From contig JANPWX010000360.1 in the NCBI GenBank assembly GCA_024734555.1, positions 1,360,774 to 1,424,773 on the forward strand: DNA of 64,000 nt, given 5' to 3'. The notes under the pieces were generated by a model, which had not been told where the DNA came from, searched no databases, and was given only the letters and a program-made list of their open reading frames with translations. Made by a program: the position numbers and the translations under genes. The DNA comes from Trochalopteron elliotii. Its lineage: Eukaryota; Chordata; Aves; Passeriformes; Leiothrichidae. The stretch's first letter is position 1; each line of letters starts with the position of its first letter. Positions 52,238 to 64,000 of the stretch are shown piece after piece.

Positions 52238-53880
52238 ATTATTTTGTTTTTGAAAAATGCTGGCTGGACAAAATATATTTGGTCAGTAAAAGAACTAGGG
52301 ACATTATTGTGTGGAAAGGGCTAGGTCAGCCTATCTAGAATAAAATTAACCTGAAATTCAAACCAACAGGGAGCATATCTAATATCTTAAATTTTTTTTC
52401 TAAGCTATTGCAAAGTTATATGTTAGCACTTCTCTGTTTCAGCCAGAACTGAAATCGGAAATACTGTTCAAAATACTGTTCTTGAACTACAGTTGACCTG
52501 AATGAAACAAGGAAGCACTCCAAAGTCACAAGACAGACTGTTTTTAGGAAATTGCCATCTCATTTCCCAATTGGAGAAGTTTGGATAAGATTAGGTAAAC
52601 TCTGGAAACTGCAAAACTTTTGGATGTATATCTGAACTGAACCACCAGTCCTTTGTGACTCAACTGTTACTGGAGTCCACATTTTGTGGAGACGGCTATA
52701 AATAAAATAGTTTTACTTTGAGAAAGAAAGGAGGAAACACAACATACTACACAAATCAGAGGTTTCCCTGCATCATCCCTCAAATTAGAACTGTACTGTG
52801 AATTCAATTGTACTGATCATAGTGATTTAAATAAAGAGTACATCCCTGAAGTCACTGGAGATAAACTGATTTATCTGAGAAAAGATTTCTGGCATATCTC
52901 TTCATGACATGCAGAAGTAAACTGCAGATATACTGGGCCTTATTCATCCAGGATATAAACTTCTTTGCTTCAATGATATTTCATTAGGAATAAAGTTGAT
53001 CAACTAATCCTAGCTTGGTTATTTTTCCCTTTAATCACTGTTTTTTGATGTTGTACTGACACAGCTCATAATGGTGACTCTGTGTTGAAATGGTGCTTAT
53101 AGTCATGGTGGCTTAGCCTCTCTCAACCATATCTTTTGTTTATCTATGAAGAAAAGCCTGCCTTGCAAATATAGTATGGGTACTATGTAATTTAGGGCTT
53201 GAAAATGAAAGTTGTGACCTGTTCTTTCTCTTTAAAGTGTGCTTTAGTGCTGAAGATTAGTATGCACTCTTGCTAAAAAGTGTTAAGCTTTTTATGAAGC
53301 TTTAACAATTTTTTTGTACTTTTCATCAGCTTGACATCTGAAAACGAACCAACACTATGAATAAGGTGTTCCTCTCACTTTAGACACTTAGTTTATGACT
53401 TAATCATAGTTTCATTATTTAAATCAGCAACCGCCTCTATTAATTTTCTTAAGCAAAATAGTAAGCTAATTTCTTTTATGTGCATAACCTAGGAATATGA
53501 GAAAATACATCACTTATTTAGTTAGTTTACAAAGTAACAGGGGATGGGAACTTTCACGAGACTGTATCGAAATGACAGAAAAGTCAGGAAATTACCCCTG
53601 CGATGGGATTCCAGAGGCGGCAGATTGGTAACAATGTCCTCTCACAACTTCTGCAACTTTGGACCATACCATCCCAGAACACAGTTGGGGTAGGGGAGCC
53701 AGCCACCTGAGCTCCAGTGAGCAATAGTTTTGTGAAGTACGGCCCCAAAGAACACGTCTGTATGTAAAGAGTGGGGAAACAAAAGCGAGTCACAGCTGTC
53801 TTTCAGCACTCACGCCAGTGCTAAAAAGGAAGTGTTCATTCCAGTAGACTAATTCAGGATGCCAAAGGGGTGTCCTTGGG

Positions 53881-54060
53881 GAGTTTTGTTCAGGCAGCGA
53901 ATCCTGTGGCGGTCAGATAGCGTGCTCCAGCCAAGCTCTCCGTGGCCAGAGCGGTGCGGAAGGGAAGCTGCTCTCCACGCTGAATGGCGCCTTTGTTCGC
54001 CCTGCCGCAGCAGTTACATTCTGCAGGCCCTGCAGATACAACAGTGGCTGTATGAGAGCG
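53881..54060. other. CpG-rich patch, candidate regulatory or promoter sequence
   Basis: By eye I count 11 CpGs in these 180 bases, where most of the window has one or none per row of 60. The local sequence is clearly GC-rich (for example AGAGCGGTGCGGAAGG, CACGCTGAATGGCGCC, CGCCCTGCCGCAGC). Elevated CpG extends more thinly from about 53600 to 54160. Frames are open on both strands (84 codons plus at 53859-54113, 81 codons minus at 53890-54135), as high GC would produce, and neither resembles a known protein. It may be a small CpG island at an unrecognised promoter, a conserved enhancer, or a GC-rich repeat I do not know. No TATA box or initiator decides a direction. Confidence 0.5.
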
Positions 54061-55868
54061 GAATGGAAATGAGATGTTGGCTCCCCCCAAAAAGTTCTGC
54101 TTCTTTCCATTGAAACTGCAAAGGAATTCTGGCAACCGAAAAATAACCCTTCCTATCGAGCAATATTTTCCTGCCTCTAAAAGCCAAAGAAGCCAAAAGC
54201 ATAAAGTGAAGCTAAAATACGGCCTAGATGGGCCTATTATAGGTTGAACATTTTACAAGTTGGTTACCTTCCAAACAGAACCAAGGCTTGCTGGTAAATT
54301 AAAGACAAATCATACAGTGGCTACAAAGCACCTGTAAATCCCTACATTCACCTAAGCCCTAAAATGCAGTAGAACCTCAATGCACCCAGGACTGATCTGT
54401 TTGCTAAACAAGCTCTTTAGTATGTACCAGTTGTAAAGGTAGATAGTTCAGCCCTTGAGCTGTGCACCTTTTTCAGTATTTTTCTGGGCCAAAATCCCTG
54501 TCTTTTTAAGACAGGCCATTTTAAAATGACCATAGACTGAGTTCTTCCATGTAGGGGTAAACTGCCATAAAGCTATGAGATGTGATACTATCTTTTCTAA
54601 CTAGAGGAAGGATTTTTTTTGACTCATAGTAGTTCCTACAGCCTGTATGATTTCTTTTCTTATACTTTTAGTGAAGGGAACTCATGAAAAAAAAAAACCT
54701 CACAGTCATGTGGAAAATCTTACAATTTAATTTTGGAAATGCTTCTGTTACGAGCCCTTTTTAAACAAAAACTCCCATTGGTGTAAATAAATACAGGATG
54801 TAGGATAGATAGAACTCTTCATTTGTAACTGCTCACTTATAGGCTCCAGCTGTGTGGTTTTTTTCAGGGAAATAAAGTCAAAGTAAGAACCTCTTATATT
54901 CCCTGGCATGGCCTAAGTATTTCATGAGAGCAAGCACAACTACAGGAGCAGTTCTTCTTTGCAACCTTTAAGTAGCATGTTGATCAAACCACCGGCATTC
55001 ATCACCTTCAAGGAGGTGCTCAGCTGCTGAAAACATCAGGTCAAAAATATTTAACTGTTCATGAGCACAAAATAACCAAAACTATACTATTATGTACCTT
55101 CAGGAAATACTATTAAAATGAATGCTCTTAGTTAGGGGTGGATGGAATGCTTGAGAGGAGAGCTTTCTGCCCACCAGATACCAGCATTGTCAGTGAATGT
55201 GAACGAAGAATTTGAACCTGGGATGGCAGCATTTCCAATGAGGTTTTGTGAAACCTTAAAGCTATAATTGAAAAGAGAGCTTATTCAAACAGAACTGCTG
55301 TGCTAGATGCCGAGCCTTGAAAATCTGGAACACAGCAATCACAAAAGTATGTTGAAGCAAATCCTCTGAGGTACTGATCAACCAGCTACAGTTTAAGGAC
55401 ATTTGCTCATACCCATCCCTAGGAAGTATTAATGTCCTGAGCTACATAATAGCAGCTGAACTTAAATGAAAAAATAAAGAAATTATAAATATAAATTTTT
55501 AAGAGTACATATAGTTATTCTTTCAATTTAAGTTAAAAGTTAAACATTTGTTGCTCTTGAAGATACATAAAGATAAAATATAATCTGATAGAATAAAACA
55601 AAGCATTCTTCATAAACTGGTGCAATCAGTAACACATTCAAGATAACATCTGCTACAGTATCTAAGACAGATAATTTTTGAAAAGTTAAAAGCTTTATTT
55701 GCTTATTAACTTGTGGGTGCTTTTCTACACTTGTTTTTATCTAGAGGCTAGAAAAGTAGAACAAAGCCGAGCCTTTATTTGCTTAGCAACCTATCGAGCA
55801 ATTGCACAGAATTATTTACAAGGAGGTCCAATGGCAGCTCTTTTGAGTTGCGTGTTGAGTTTTTGTTT

Positions 55869-55898
55869 ACCTTGCTGTTACAGCAATAATAGCAAGGT
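55869..55898 (+). repeat. 12-bp stem hairpin
   Basis: ACCTTGCTGTTA and TAATAGCAAGGT pair over 12 positions with one G-T wobble, around the loop CAGCAA. In RNA, three further G-U pairs could extend the base of the stem. It sits in a 150-bp stretch (about 55760-55920) with somewhat higher GC and a few CpGs. No known small RNA is recognised. Confidence 0.7.
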
Positions 55899-57982
55899 GG
55901 GGTCATATTCACTCAGTAGGTAGGACCCTAAAATTCTGAATGCTTCATTGTTTACCAAGTCACCAGACACATGAGTGCTGGGTTGACCCATGTTTACCCA
56001 AATCCTGGTCCACTGACAACTAGGTGTGGCTTAATTGGACTGTTACTCATACAGCTTTGACAGAGAGGCTCAGCTTCTTAGCTGCAGTGCTTTATAGAAA
56101 TTATGGAGATATACAGGGATGAATGAATAAATTTATGGCAATACATATTAATTGGGAATGTTCTGATTGTAGTAACACAATGACCAAGAGCTGGAAATTA
56201 ACATTCTGTAACAAAGAAAAGAAATCTATTTGGGCAAACTTTGCGGGCAGCAGTTGAATAAAGGGAACATCTGTTTATCAAAGGAAATGTGCTGCTTCTA
56301 ATTAAACCATCATCTTTCTTGATGCTAAATTAGTAACTAGGGATGCAGATCACACCCTTAAATAGACAAACTTTAGGACTTCCCTCTCCAGTCTGCTTTA
56401 TTGTCAGAGAAAAAAACCCCAAATTTCCTGTTTCATATTTTGAATAGGTGTTGTCTCATAATTACACTTGTAAGACTGAGAGAGACATTATGTAATGCAG
56501 TTCTTGCTGCAATGTATGTTTAAAATTGCAGCTTAATAACTTAAGGGAAAATTTGATTGAGCAGGAGTTTAGCTGCTGTGAACTTTAACCAAGGAAAGTT
56601 GTCATATTGTTTACAATGACAGGAATTTTCAAATACTTTGAGGAATAATGAACAATGAAGTACGATAAGTATTAGTTATGATCCTAAGGCCTGAGTCTTG
56701 GAAGTAAATTATTAAACTCTGAATGTCTCATGTCCTTCAGCTAAAATAGTTTCATTGCACAGCTGTCTATTCCAAAGGAATTATGACACTTCCAAGAGAA
56801 AAGGAAATTTTGTTTTTAATAGTCATAATCTAAAGCAAGAAATCACAATGCAATTTATTTTTTAAATTCCCATTGTGTTTATTCACAGTGAAGAGAAAAA
56901 AAGGAATCTCTGCTCTGTTTCCTAGCAGACAGGTATGATGTTTGAAAAGATTTTAGAAGGAATGTTTTGTCAAACCTGGTATAAACTGGCTACAATTCTC
57001 TTTTGCCCCTCCCTTCCCTCACTATGAGATATATCCTGTATAGTCAAATCTACAATAACACAGAAGTTTGCAACACAGAACATATCTTAACATCCAAGAA
57101 TAATATTCAATTGGTAAACTCATTAATTTTAACAGTATGATGTCCTGATCTACAGCTATCACAACCTGTTTTAGAGGTTGCCTCCTTAAAATCCGACTTA
57201 AGCAACTATGAACTTCTCCCCTCCACTGTCTCCTATTTTAAGAGAGCACATCTCAAAACTTGTTATGTTGAAGCAACGGCCACGTGGAAACCTATCATTG
57301 CCTCTTGGGATGCTGCTGCAGTTTGTAATTACAGCATCCAACCAATACACATAACACATCTTCCCGTAGGGTCAGCCCTTGGGATCACAAGAAACCATTA
57401 GATTTTTTTCGTTTTATATGTGTCCATAGCCATGGTGAACAAGATACTGTTTTCTGTCCAGGCTGAATCTGAATTTATGTACGTTCTACATTTGGGTGGT
57501 TTTTTGTTTGATTGTTTCAAGAAACCATAACCTGATACATTTAAAGAACAGCTCAGACTATTCAGATTCTTTTTAAACTGTCTGAAGGGGATAGAAATAT
57601 ACTGCACAACTACCAGGTATGAATAATCTTAACTACTGACACCAGAAACTTTTTCTCAATAGCCTCTCTGGTGGTCACAGTCTGTGCTTCATCGAACCTT
57701 CCAGGCTTATTTAAAATCAGATTTTTTTTTATACTCCAGGACAGCTACTCAGAATAATAAAATCTCTCCCATCCTTGTATTAGATTTACAAATAACACTT
57801 TTTTTTTTTTTTAAGTTCAAAAGAAGAATGTTTTTTGGACATAGTTTGCAATTTGGTAGTTGGGTTAGCATTCTTCTGCAAATACACCCTCATTCTATGA
57901 ATTAAAGAGGAGTAGTAATAATAAATAGAGAAACTTTCCATTGTCAGGGATTAAAGCGAAAGTCTCTTCTGTGAGTACATTG

Positions 57983-58012
57983 ACAATTAACTACAATTAA
58001 TTACAATTAATT
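57983..58012. repeat. 10-bp tandem repeat, three units
   Basis: ACAATTAACT, ACAATTAATT and ACAATTAATT follow directly on each other. Confidence 0.9.
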
Positions 58013-59670
58013 ACTATGAATGCCTGCACGCGTAAAGAACTGGCCCCAACTTCTAAAGAAAGGAAGATACTATGGCCTGAAATTGAAGTTAATCATGGAC
58101 AATTTAGATTTGTACAAACCAGTACATTAGCATTACCTTATTGCCTCTTTGAGGGCTTCAAGACAGCATTTTTGTAACTAACTCCCCATGTCTATTGAAT
58201 ATTTTTGTATTCTAATATTCTCAGGTTGCTTGTTTGGTGATTTTGATTAGGGACAACTTACTGCTTCACATTTAATCATCCCAAGAAATCCGTATTCCTT
58301 GTTGTGGTAGGTCTTTTAACTGGTCTACTTTTGCAGTCAAAACAATTTTTTATGTTCAGAAATTACTAAGAACCAAGGAACTGAAGGATGTTTGCTTCAT
58401 TAACTGACTCAGTTTTTACTAGTATACATTGTATAATTTGAATCTCTGCACAATGTAACAATCCATTCTCAATGGCTTATGTCAGAGTTTTATAAAGGTG
58501 CTGCTCCTCACAGATTAAGAATATATATATTTATTGAATACCTTCAAAAGGATGCAAACCTTAAATTTAGAATACAAATTTACGCAATTTAATTATTTCT
58601 GGAAATACGTAATGGTGACTCAAAATTGATAAATACCCACCCACTTTTGTCATAAAAGGAAATGTTACCTTTGTTCCATTGATCAGCAAACATCCTCTGG
58701 AAAGTGAGATTTGGATGGAGTAAAAGGTGAGAAAATACACTTGAGCACTGAACTTCTAAATCTCACATGGTTCAGGAATTGGGCAGGCAATTAGTAATAT
58801 TGAAAGTGATAGAGTTAATAGCATAGTTTACAGAAGGCTTCTTATATGTAAAGCCTGTATAGAGATTTTTCAAGGTGCAAAATGGTAACTTGATCCCATA
58901 ATATAAATTTCCTACTATCCATTCTCCTAATAGTAGTCTCAGTATTTTTCGAAGAGCATAAAATATATGTGATTTGTGTCATGATTATTAAGCTGAACAG
59001 GTTAGCAGATACATGATCACAAAAGACACGTGAAATTCATGACTCAGTTCATAAACATGACTTCAACAACAATAACCCTTCCTTCTTCTTTCCATTTTGT
59101 CTACACTTTGGTTTCCTTAGGAAAGAAATATATACTAGAAACCTCAGCATATTCCAGCCTTTGATTTAAATGGCTGCAGGACCAGGATTGTTGGGTAAGC
59201 TTTGGAGCATACTTCAGGCTGGACACACACAAAGAAAGGCTACAACCAGTTCAACAGCAATTGAGATTAAATGTTTTTTCTGGGAGGAAGGGAAGAAGGA
59301 CTCATGAGGAAACAGTTAAGCACAGTACACTGTGGAAATGTACAAGTACAAAAAGCCACACCAAAGAGGCTGATCCTTATTATGGTTTTGTACAGAAGAT
59401 GAAGAGAAAAAAAATAACATGGGAGAAGACAGTGAACATTCTCAACAGACAGACAGTACTGTATACTATTAACTGTTTGCATGAAGAACACCCCTCCTCC
59501 CCCGTCACCCTTTTTGATAATCTGTGATAGTATCAATTTAACTCTTAGAAAAACAAACTGCAAAAAAAAGTACCACATAAAACTCAACAGATAAAGTTTA
59601 TGAACAAAAATTATTTGCTGCAAACTGAAATCTGAATTTGGAGGAGCACTTAGTGTTGATGGTGCAAGGG

Positions 59671-59730
59671 AAACACATACTGAAACATATACTGAAACAC
59701 ACACTGAAACATGTACTGAAAAACATGTTG
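59671..59730. repeat. 12-bp minisatellite, about five units
   Basis: Units AAACACATACTG, AAACATATACTG, AAACACACACTG and AAACATGTACTG are in perfect 12-base register, followed by a degenerate AAAAACATGTTG. The invariant core is AAACA....CTG. Because 12 is a multiple of three, the minus strand reads a tetrapeptide repeat (VSVC/VSVY/VSVH) within a 164-codon frame, but nothing else in that frame looks coding. Confidence 0.95.
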
Positions 59731-60449
59731 ATGAACAAGCTTTCCATAAATATGTTTTCACAGCATTAAGGAGTTGTAAAAGGATAAATCAAAAGCAACA
59801 GATGGCCAAACAATCTCACGTGAGGAAAGGAAACAGCATATTCACAGCAGACAGCAATTCACTTGAAAACATGATAATTGCTCTTCAAAGCTCAGACTTG
59901 GACATTAGGGAATTACTGATATCCACTATCAATCCTCTACCTGATACTAAAAATATATGAATTAATAAAAAAGAGTGATCAAAGCAAGCATAAATAGAGA
60001 AAGAGTAGAGAAGCTTCATTAAAAGTCTCCCATGCTTTTTGTATTCTTGATGGAATGAGTCTGGATCAGAGAGAGAGGAGTGTTTATGACACATGTGGAT
60101 AATATGAAGCATTTGTTTGGAATTTAGTACTGTTTAAAGGTACAGAAAGCCATGGAACTTGGGCTGTTTGATATTTACTGGAAAAAGAGATGCAAGACCT
60201 CACATCACATTTGCTTCAGGAATGTAGCAGCAGATCAAAAAACCCAGCAGTGGTGAGAAGCCTAATTATTCAAAGAATGAAAAAAGGATATAAACACAGA
60301 GTACATGACAATTCTGTACACAGGAAGTAAGTTTCTATGTAACATGCTTTAAAGCTAGCTAAAACCAGTTTTGAGGGATTCAAAATCCTCATGCACAAGC
60401 TTTTGCTATCTACTGCTGCACATGTTCCCATGTTTGAAATTAAATATAA

Positions 60450-60580
60450 GTCACACTTAGATCATGGTGCTAATAACTCCTTAGGTTGTGGGTTTGAACC
60501 CTGTACAGGCCATTCACTTAAGAGTTGGACTTGATGATTATTAGAGTCCATTCCAACTCAGAATATTCTGTGATTCTGAA
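60450..60580 (+). mobile_element. tRNA-Ile-derived SINE with CR1 tail (TguSINE1-like)
   Basis: The head matches tRNA-Ile(AAU). It has a TTAGATCATGGTGCTAATAA stretch (anticodon arm with loop CTAATAA), then CTCCTTAGGTTGTGGG, the pol III B box GGTTTGAACCC at 60491-60501, and the acceptor end CAGGCCA at 60506-60512. The 5' D-arm and A box are degraded or missing, so the exact start is uncertain (60447-60456). After TTCACTTAAGAG the body is the CR1 3' end: GTTGGACTTGATGATTATTA, CCATTCCAACTCAGAATATT and the tail CTGTGATTCTG. A tRNA-Ile head joined to a CR1 tail is the described organisation of TguSINE1-type SINEs of passerine birds, copied in trans by CR1. It is the strongest lineage marker in the window. 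Confidence 0.9.
60491..60501 (+). promoter_or_regulatory. RNA polymerase III B box of the SINE
   Basis: GGTTTGAACCC fits the B-box consensus GGTTCGANNCC with one change (C to T at position 5). The A box is not clearly preserved, so the copy is probably not transcribed from its own promoter. Confidence 0.75.
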
Positions 60581-63500
60581 ATGCTTATGTGCTGTCTTGA
60601 CAATGAAAGGTCTTATCCAGTCTATGAGAAAGCCAGGCAAGGCTCACACACAGAAACCAGCATGATGTCTTCAGAGTCAGAGAGTGCTGACTGGACTGTA
60701 TGGCTTTTACGTTTTGGTATAGTGTTTTTCATGGGGGGGTTGTTTCTTCTTGAATTTTTTTTTGTTTTCTTTAGGTTTTGAACTATACATTTTTTAGATC
60801 TTTTGTAGGTCAAAGAAATGTTTATGCAAAGGGAGCAGAGTCCATACTTTAAAGTCTGGGCAACAGGAGCTATTATATCTCTTCTAGAAATGGCAGACAT
60901 TGGCCATGATTTCAGTATGTCTGTAAAGGTCTGACAACTGAGTAAATCTATACTTTTATTAGCCATTATCAGCAGATATGAAATTAATTCCACATAATTA
61001 TTGCTAAGCAACAAACTCTATTTCATGATAAGAGCTCAAACAGGATTTGAGCTATCAACATAACAAGAGCTCAAACAGGATTTTTCAGGCAATATTTGCA
61101 GTGACATACACAAGTTATGGCTGGATAACTCAAGCAAAAATGAGTTTCAATATTGTGGTAGGTGACCACATTTTCATTATCCAACAGAAGCCTGAAGCTT
61201 AGAAATGCAACTGTGTCCATTCCTTTCAAAGAAATACATTTCTGTGCTTTAGTAACAGACTGAGATATACAAAAAAGTATGAGCTTAAAACTGTGCTAAC
61301 TAACGTATCAGTGCTGAAAATGTAAATGTTCATACACTCAGCACACCAAATGCTGTAAACTGTTTCCTCTAAACTATTCCTCTAGTGTATTGAATATGCT
61401 TTTATGATGGGATAATATGGTACTATGTATTTATAGTTTTTGATGCAGTTAAACAACAAAAATATTTTCATTCTTTATTTCTTATAATGCAGAAACATTT
61501 TTAGCATGATACTTGCTGTTAATGTTAAAATTACAACTGAGCAACAAAGCAGCCAAAATTATTACAACTAAGAAATCCTGCCAGCAGACATCTTGAAAAT
61601 GCAGCTCCAAATTTTGTACCTTAGGTGGATGCATCAACTAATTTTTATAACCTTAATTTATTGACTAACACAGTGATTATAGTAGGTGAAGATTTTCAGT
61701 AATGCTAGTAGTTTCATTTTTTTCAACTAGGATGAGTTTTAAATGAATCTAAAAATAAATGAAATTCTAAAATGTACTTGGCTGGATTGAACTCTGTTCT
61801 TCAAAAACACAAGTGAAGGTAAAATGGTTCTAAACTCAGATATCCATCATAGTTAACATTGTCCCTCAAATAATTCTATCCCATTTCCACAAAGCAATAT
61901 ACATTTCTCACATCAACGTTTGATGCACTTAGATGTTAACCATGTGTTATCTGAAACTTGAAGCTGGTGAATCTCTTCTTTGGGTTCATATTTACTACAA
62001 ATGACTCTGAGAAAGATTAATCATGGTATTTTAAAAAAATTATACTCAAGAAATGCAGTTCTTTCAACTACATGAAACTGTGAAGAGGTACATATGTACT
62101 CAACAAGCTGCCTCTGCTCATGGTAGGGACAGGGAAAGGGAGAGATGGAGATTCATTCCGCCTATGCTAGACACTTATCTTAGGATAGGATAAATCAACC
62201 TTGTGGAGTCTATACCTCTCTTCATTTATGATAAAAATGAAGATGACTTGCTTAGACTCAACGGCTAAATTTAGAATTCTAAAGATAGATAGGATGCATT
62301 CTACTTTCATTCATTTATTTAATTAATCTATTTAAAAGAATGACCTATTAGTTATACGGGAAAAAAGAAGTAATGCAATTTTGTTGAAAACTCTGATAAT
62401 ACTGTCCTGCCTATAACAATCTGGGGCTTAAGTAATGTGTGGGTGAAATGAAGTATCATCACCATTTTACATAGAGGTAATTCAGGGTGCAGAAAGACAC
62501 TGTGAATCACTCTAACTTGCACTTAAACCTCGTGTCAGAGTAAAAAAGGCAGTGGTAGCCTATTAGGCAGCACAAAAAACATTAGTCAGCTCTTCAAGAG
62601 AGCCCTTGTATTTCAGTTCACAAGTAGATATAATACACAAGGTAAAAGTTCTGCTCTGTTATAAATAATACTTGCAGTGGCTTGGATCAGAGCAATCTAA
62701 ATGGTAAATAATCTCTCAGCATTCATTGAAACAGCTACAGTCAGCCTAAGATCTTGATCCCCCACCAGAATCCTAGAAGTCTGATGAGACCATGTTGCAT
62801 TTCCAGAACCAAAAATTGCTACAGACTGGTCTGTAATTATTCCAAAGCTACCTGTGGCAAAAAAACACCCCCAAAATACAAAACAACCTTTTACATTTTC
62901 ATGGTTTTGGAAAACATGGTATTATGATTTCAGATTTGAAAGAAGAGAGTTATCTTACTACGTTTTACATTTAACCTTTGGCGATGGATAGATGTTATTA
63001 ACGAGAGCAATTTAACACTGAGAAAATGCCCTCCTGAATCTTATTCATCACCCCTTGGAAATATGTGTGGTAAATTCATAACATAAAAAACTCCTATAGG
63101 ACAAGACTATAGCTATTCAAGCAATAGTGTTTGTTGGAATACATTTAGAAATAGTCCAATTTACCCAATCTTAATAAGAATTTTTTGCTTTTAAGGATCA
63201 CTGTTTCAGTTATTAATATAGAACAATGTTAAGGCAACGAATTAAATCAAGATTTTGATATCAAATGAAGTAAAGCCTTTTAGGGCAAATGAGAGATTTA
63301 TGACAAATATTAAAAGTACTGCACTATCATGGTCCCACTCCAGACTGATTATAATTTATAATACCTGTTCCATTCCTCCGTTTTTTCATGTGTGTGTACA
63401 TATAAGTTTGTGCTTAAATGTACATAAACTCATGAGCTTTATGCCAGGTGTAGATGCCAATTCCAAGCTCAGTTAGTAACTATTCTAAGCACAGAAGATT

Positions 63501-64000
63501 TTGATTCCTTTCAGGAGAGGAGGGAAGAGTGCTGGACACTTTCCTGTTATTTTATGCAGAAAATATTTTTGAATATTTGTGGAACTTAATAAAAGTAATT
63601 AACGTGTGTGAGACATTTTGGCCTTACTCATCTGCATCTTTAATTTGGTCTGCTGCACACCATATTAACAAGGCTGCTGCATGTGAAAAGTCATAAAAAT
63701 GAAATGCTTTTCTCCTCAAACATGCAATTTTACAACCTGTTTAATTTTAGTCCTTGAATTGTTCACAGTAAGCATAACTTGCAGGGATTATGAAAATACC
63801 ATCATTATGGAAAGACTGCATTTAATGCCTAATTTTAAGAGCAAATGGTGATGGTCAGAGATTTTCATGGGGCCTGCATTATAATATATGATAACAGCTC
63901 TCTGTTGGTTAGTATAGTGCTAGAAATATGTTATGAGCTGAATTTCTATGCAAAAATCCATATTATTTTTCCATCTTTGATGTCCAGAACCTTTTCTACC
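60581..64000. other. Anonymous sequence, no gene seen
   Basis: Nothing recognised beyond the short duplication at 61031-61083 and a G7 run at 60734-60740. The 130-codon minus frame at 60622-61014 overlaps a T-rich stretch and has no recognisable domain. The remaining frames are shorter than 75 codons. Confidence 0.6.
61031..61083. repeat. 18-bp direct repeat with 35-bp period
   Basis: AGAGCTCAAACAGGATTT occurs at 61031-61048 and again at 61066-61083. The 17 bases between them are TGAGCTATCAACATAACA. It is a small local duplication. Confidence 0.85.

Larger units (their letters stand above)
41136..53880. other. 12.7 kb of anonymous sequence, no gene or known transposon seen
   Basis: I recognise no transposon, RNA gene or coding exon. 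It holds a perfect inverted repeat at 42635-42683, a GGAAA-type simple repeat at 49269-49310 and an 11-bp inverted repeat at 52210-52237. A splice-acceptor-like site precedes 48239 and a donor-like GTAAAA follows 48281, enclosing a 43-base lysine-rich open stretch, which is weak evidence. Frames are all 89 codons or less and have no domain. Confidence 0.6.
54061..60449. other. Anonymous sequence, no gene seen
   Basis: No recognised transposon or exon. It contains a hairpin at 55869-55898, a 10-bp AT-rich tandem repeat at 57983-58012, T runs near 57721 and 57800, and the 12-bp minisatellite at 59671-59730. The 164-codon minus frame at 59267-59761 runs through the minisatellite and is not gene-like. 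Confidence 0.6.

Noticed and set aside
55979..55994. GCTGGGTTGACCCA, similar to a phrase in the ERV leader
   Set aside because: The match does not extend beyond about 14 bases on either side, so chance is likely.
59267..59761. 164-codon minus-strand open frame
   Set aside because: Its middle is the 12-bp minisatellite and the rest has no domain or coding texture.
60450..60512. Possible tRNA-Ile gene
   Set aside because: The D-arm and A box are not preserved, and the sequence continues straight into a CR1 tail. This is a SINE head, not a working tRNA gene.
1..64000. CRISPR arrays, operons, rRNA genes, bacterial promoters, plasmid or phage signatures
   Set aside because: None seen. Base composition, CR1, SINE and LTR content indicate vertebrate nuclear DNA.

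Overview
The window reads as nuclear DNA from a bird, most likely a passerine (songbird). It is AT-rich, has few CpGs, and is punctuated by CR1 LINE fragments ending in the avian ATTCTATGATTCTATG-type 3' tail. Two signs narrow it to passerines. One is a tRNA-Ile-derived SINE with a CR1 tail at about 60.45-60.58 kb, which resembles the TguSINE1 family described from zebra finch. The other is an endogenous-retrovirus LTR of a type I associate with songbird genomes, at 34.10-35.04 kb. Family names come from recall of the consensus sequences, not from a database search.

No protein-coding gene can be supported. The open frames are short (longest 210 codons), lack recognisable domains, and often overlap frames on the opposite strand. 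The three longest (210, 164 and 161 codons) are antisense to the LTR, run through a 12-bp tandem repeat, or are antisense to CR1. The only frame with a recognisable protein origin is a broken piece of the CR1 reverse-transcriptase ORF2 C-terminus at 37.90-38.17 kb. The window is therefore probably a gene desert or the inside of a very large intron.

Layout. 0-5 kb: anonymous sequence plus an orphan piece of ERV leader/LTR sequence on the minus strand (1.54-1.68 kb). 5.1-5.25 kb: an old CR1-like 3' end. 9.66-10.02 kb: CR1, minus strand. 10-27 kb: a long stretch with no recognised transposon, containing a polypyrimidine tract (19.5 kb) and a GC-rich patch (22.0-22.26 kb). 27.25-29.76 kb: three CR1 3' ends of different ages and orientations. 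30.7 kb: a short G-rich, CpG-containing patch. 34.10-35.04 kb: an apparently solo LTR. 37.30-38.29 kb and 40.73-41.14 kb: two pairs of abutting CR1 copies, all minus strand. 41-60 kb: anonymous sequence with a perfect 22-bp inverted repeat (42.64 kb), a CpG-rich patch (53.88-54.06 kb) and a moderately structured hairpin (55.87 kb). 59.67-59.73 kb: a 12-bp minisatellite. 60.45-60.58 kb: the SINE. 60.6-64 kb: nothing recognised beyond a small duplication.

The one functional relationship visible is among the mobile elements. The SINE's tail matches the 3' end of the plus-strand CR1 at 29.60-29.76 kb, as expected of a SINE copied by CR1 reverse transcriptase. I found no convincing undescribed system. 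The items most worth checking are the 22-bp hairpin, the CpG patch, the orphan ERV leader fragment and the CR1 fusion pair.
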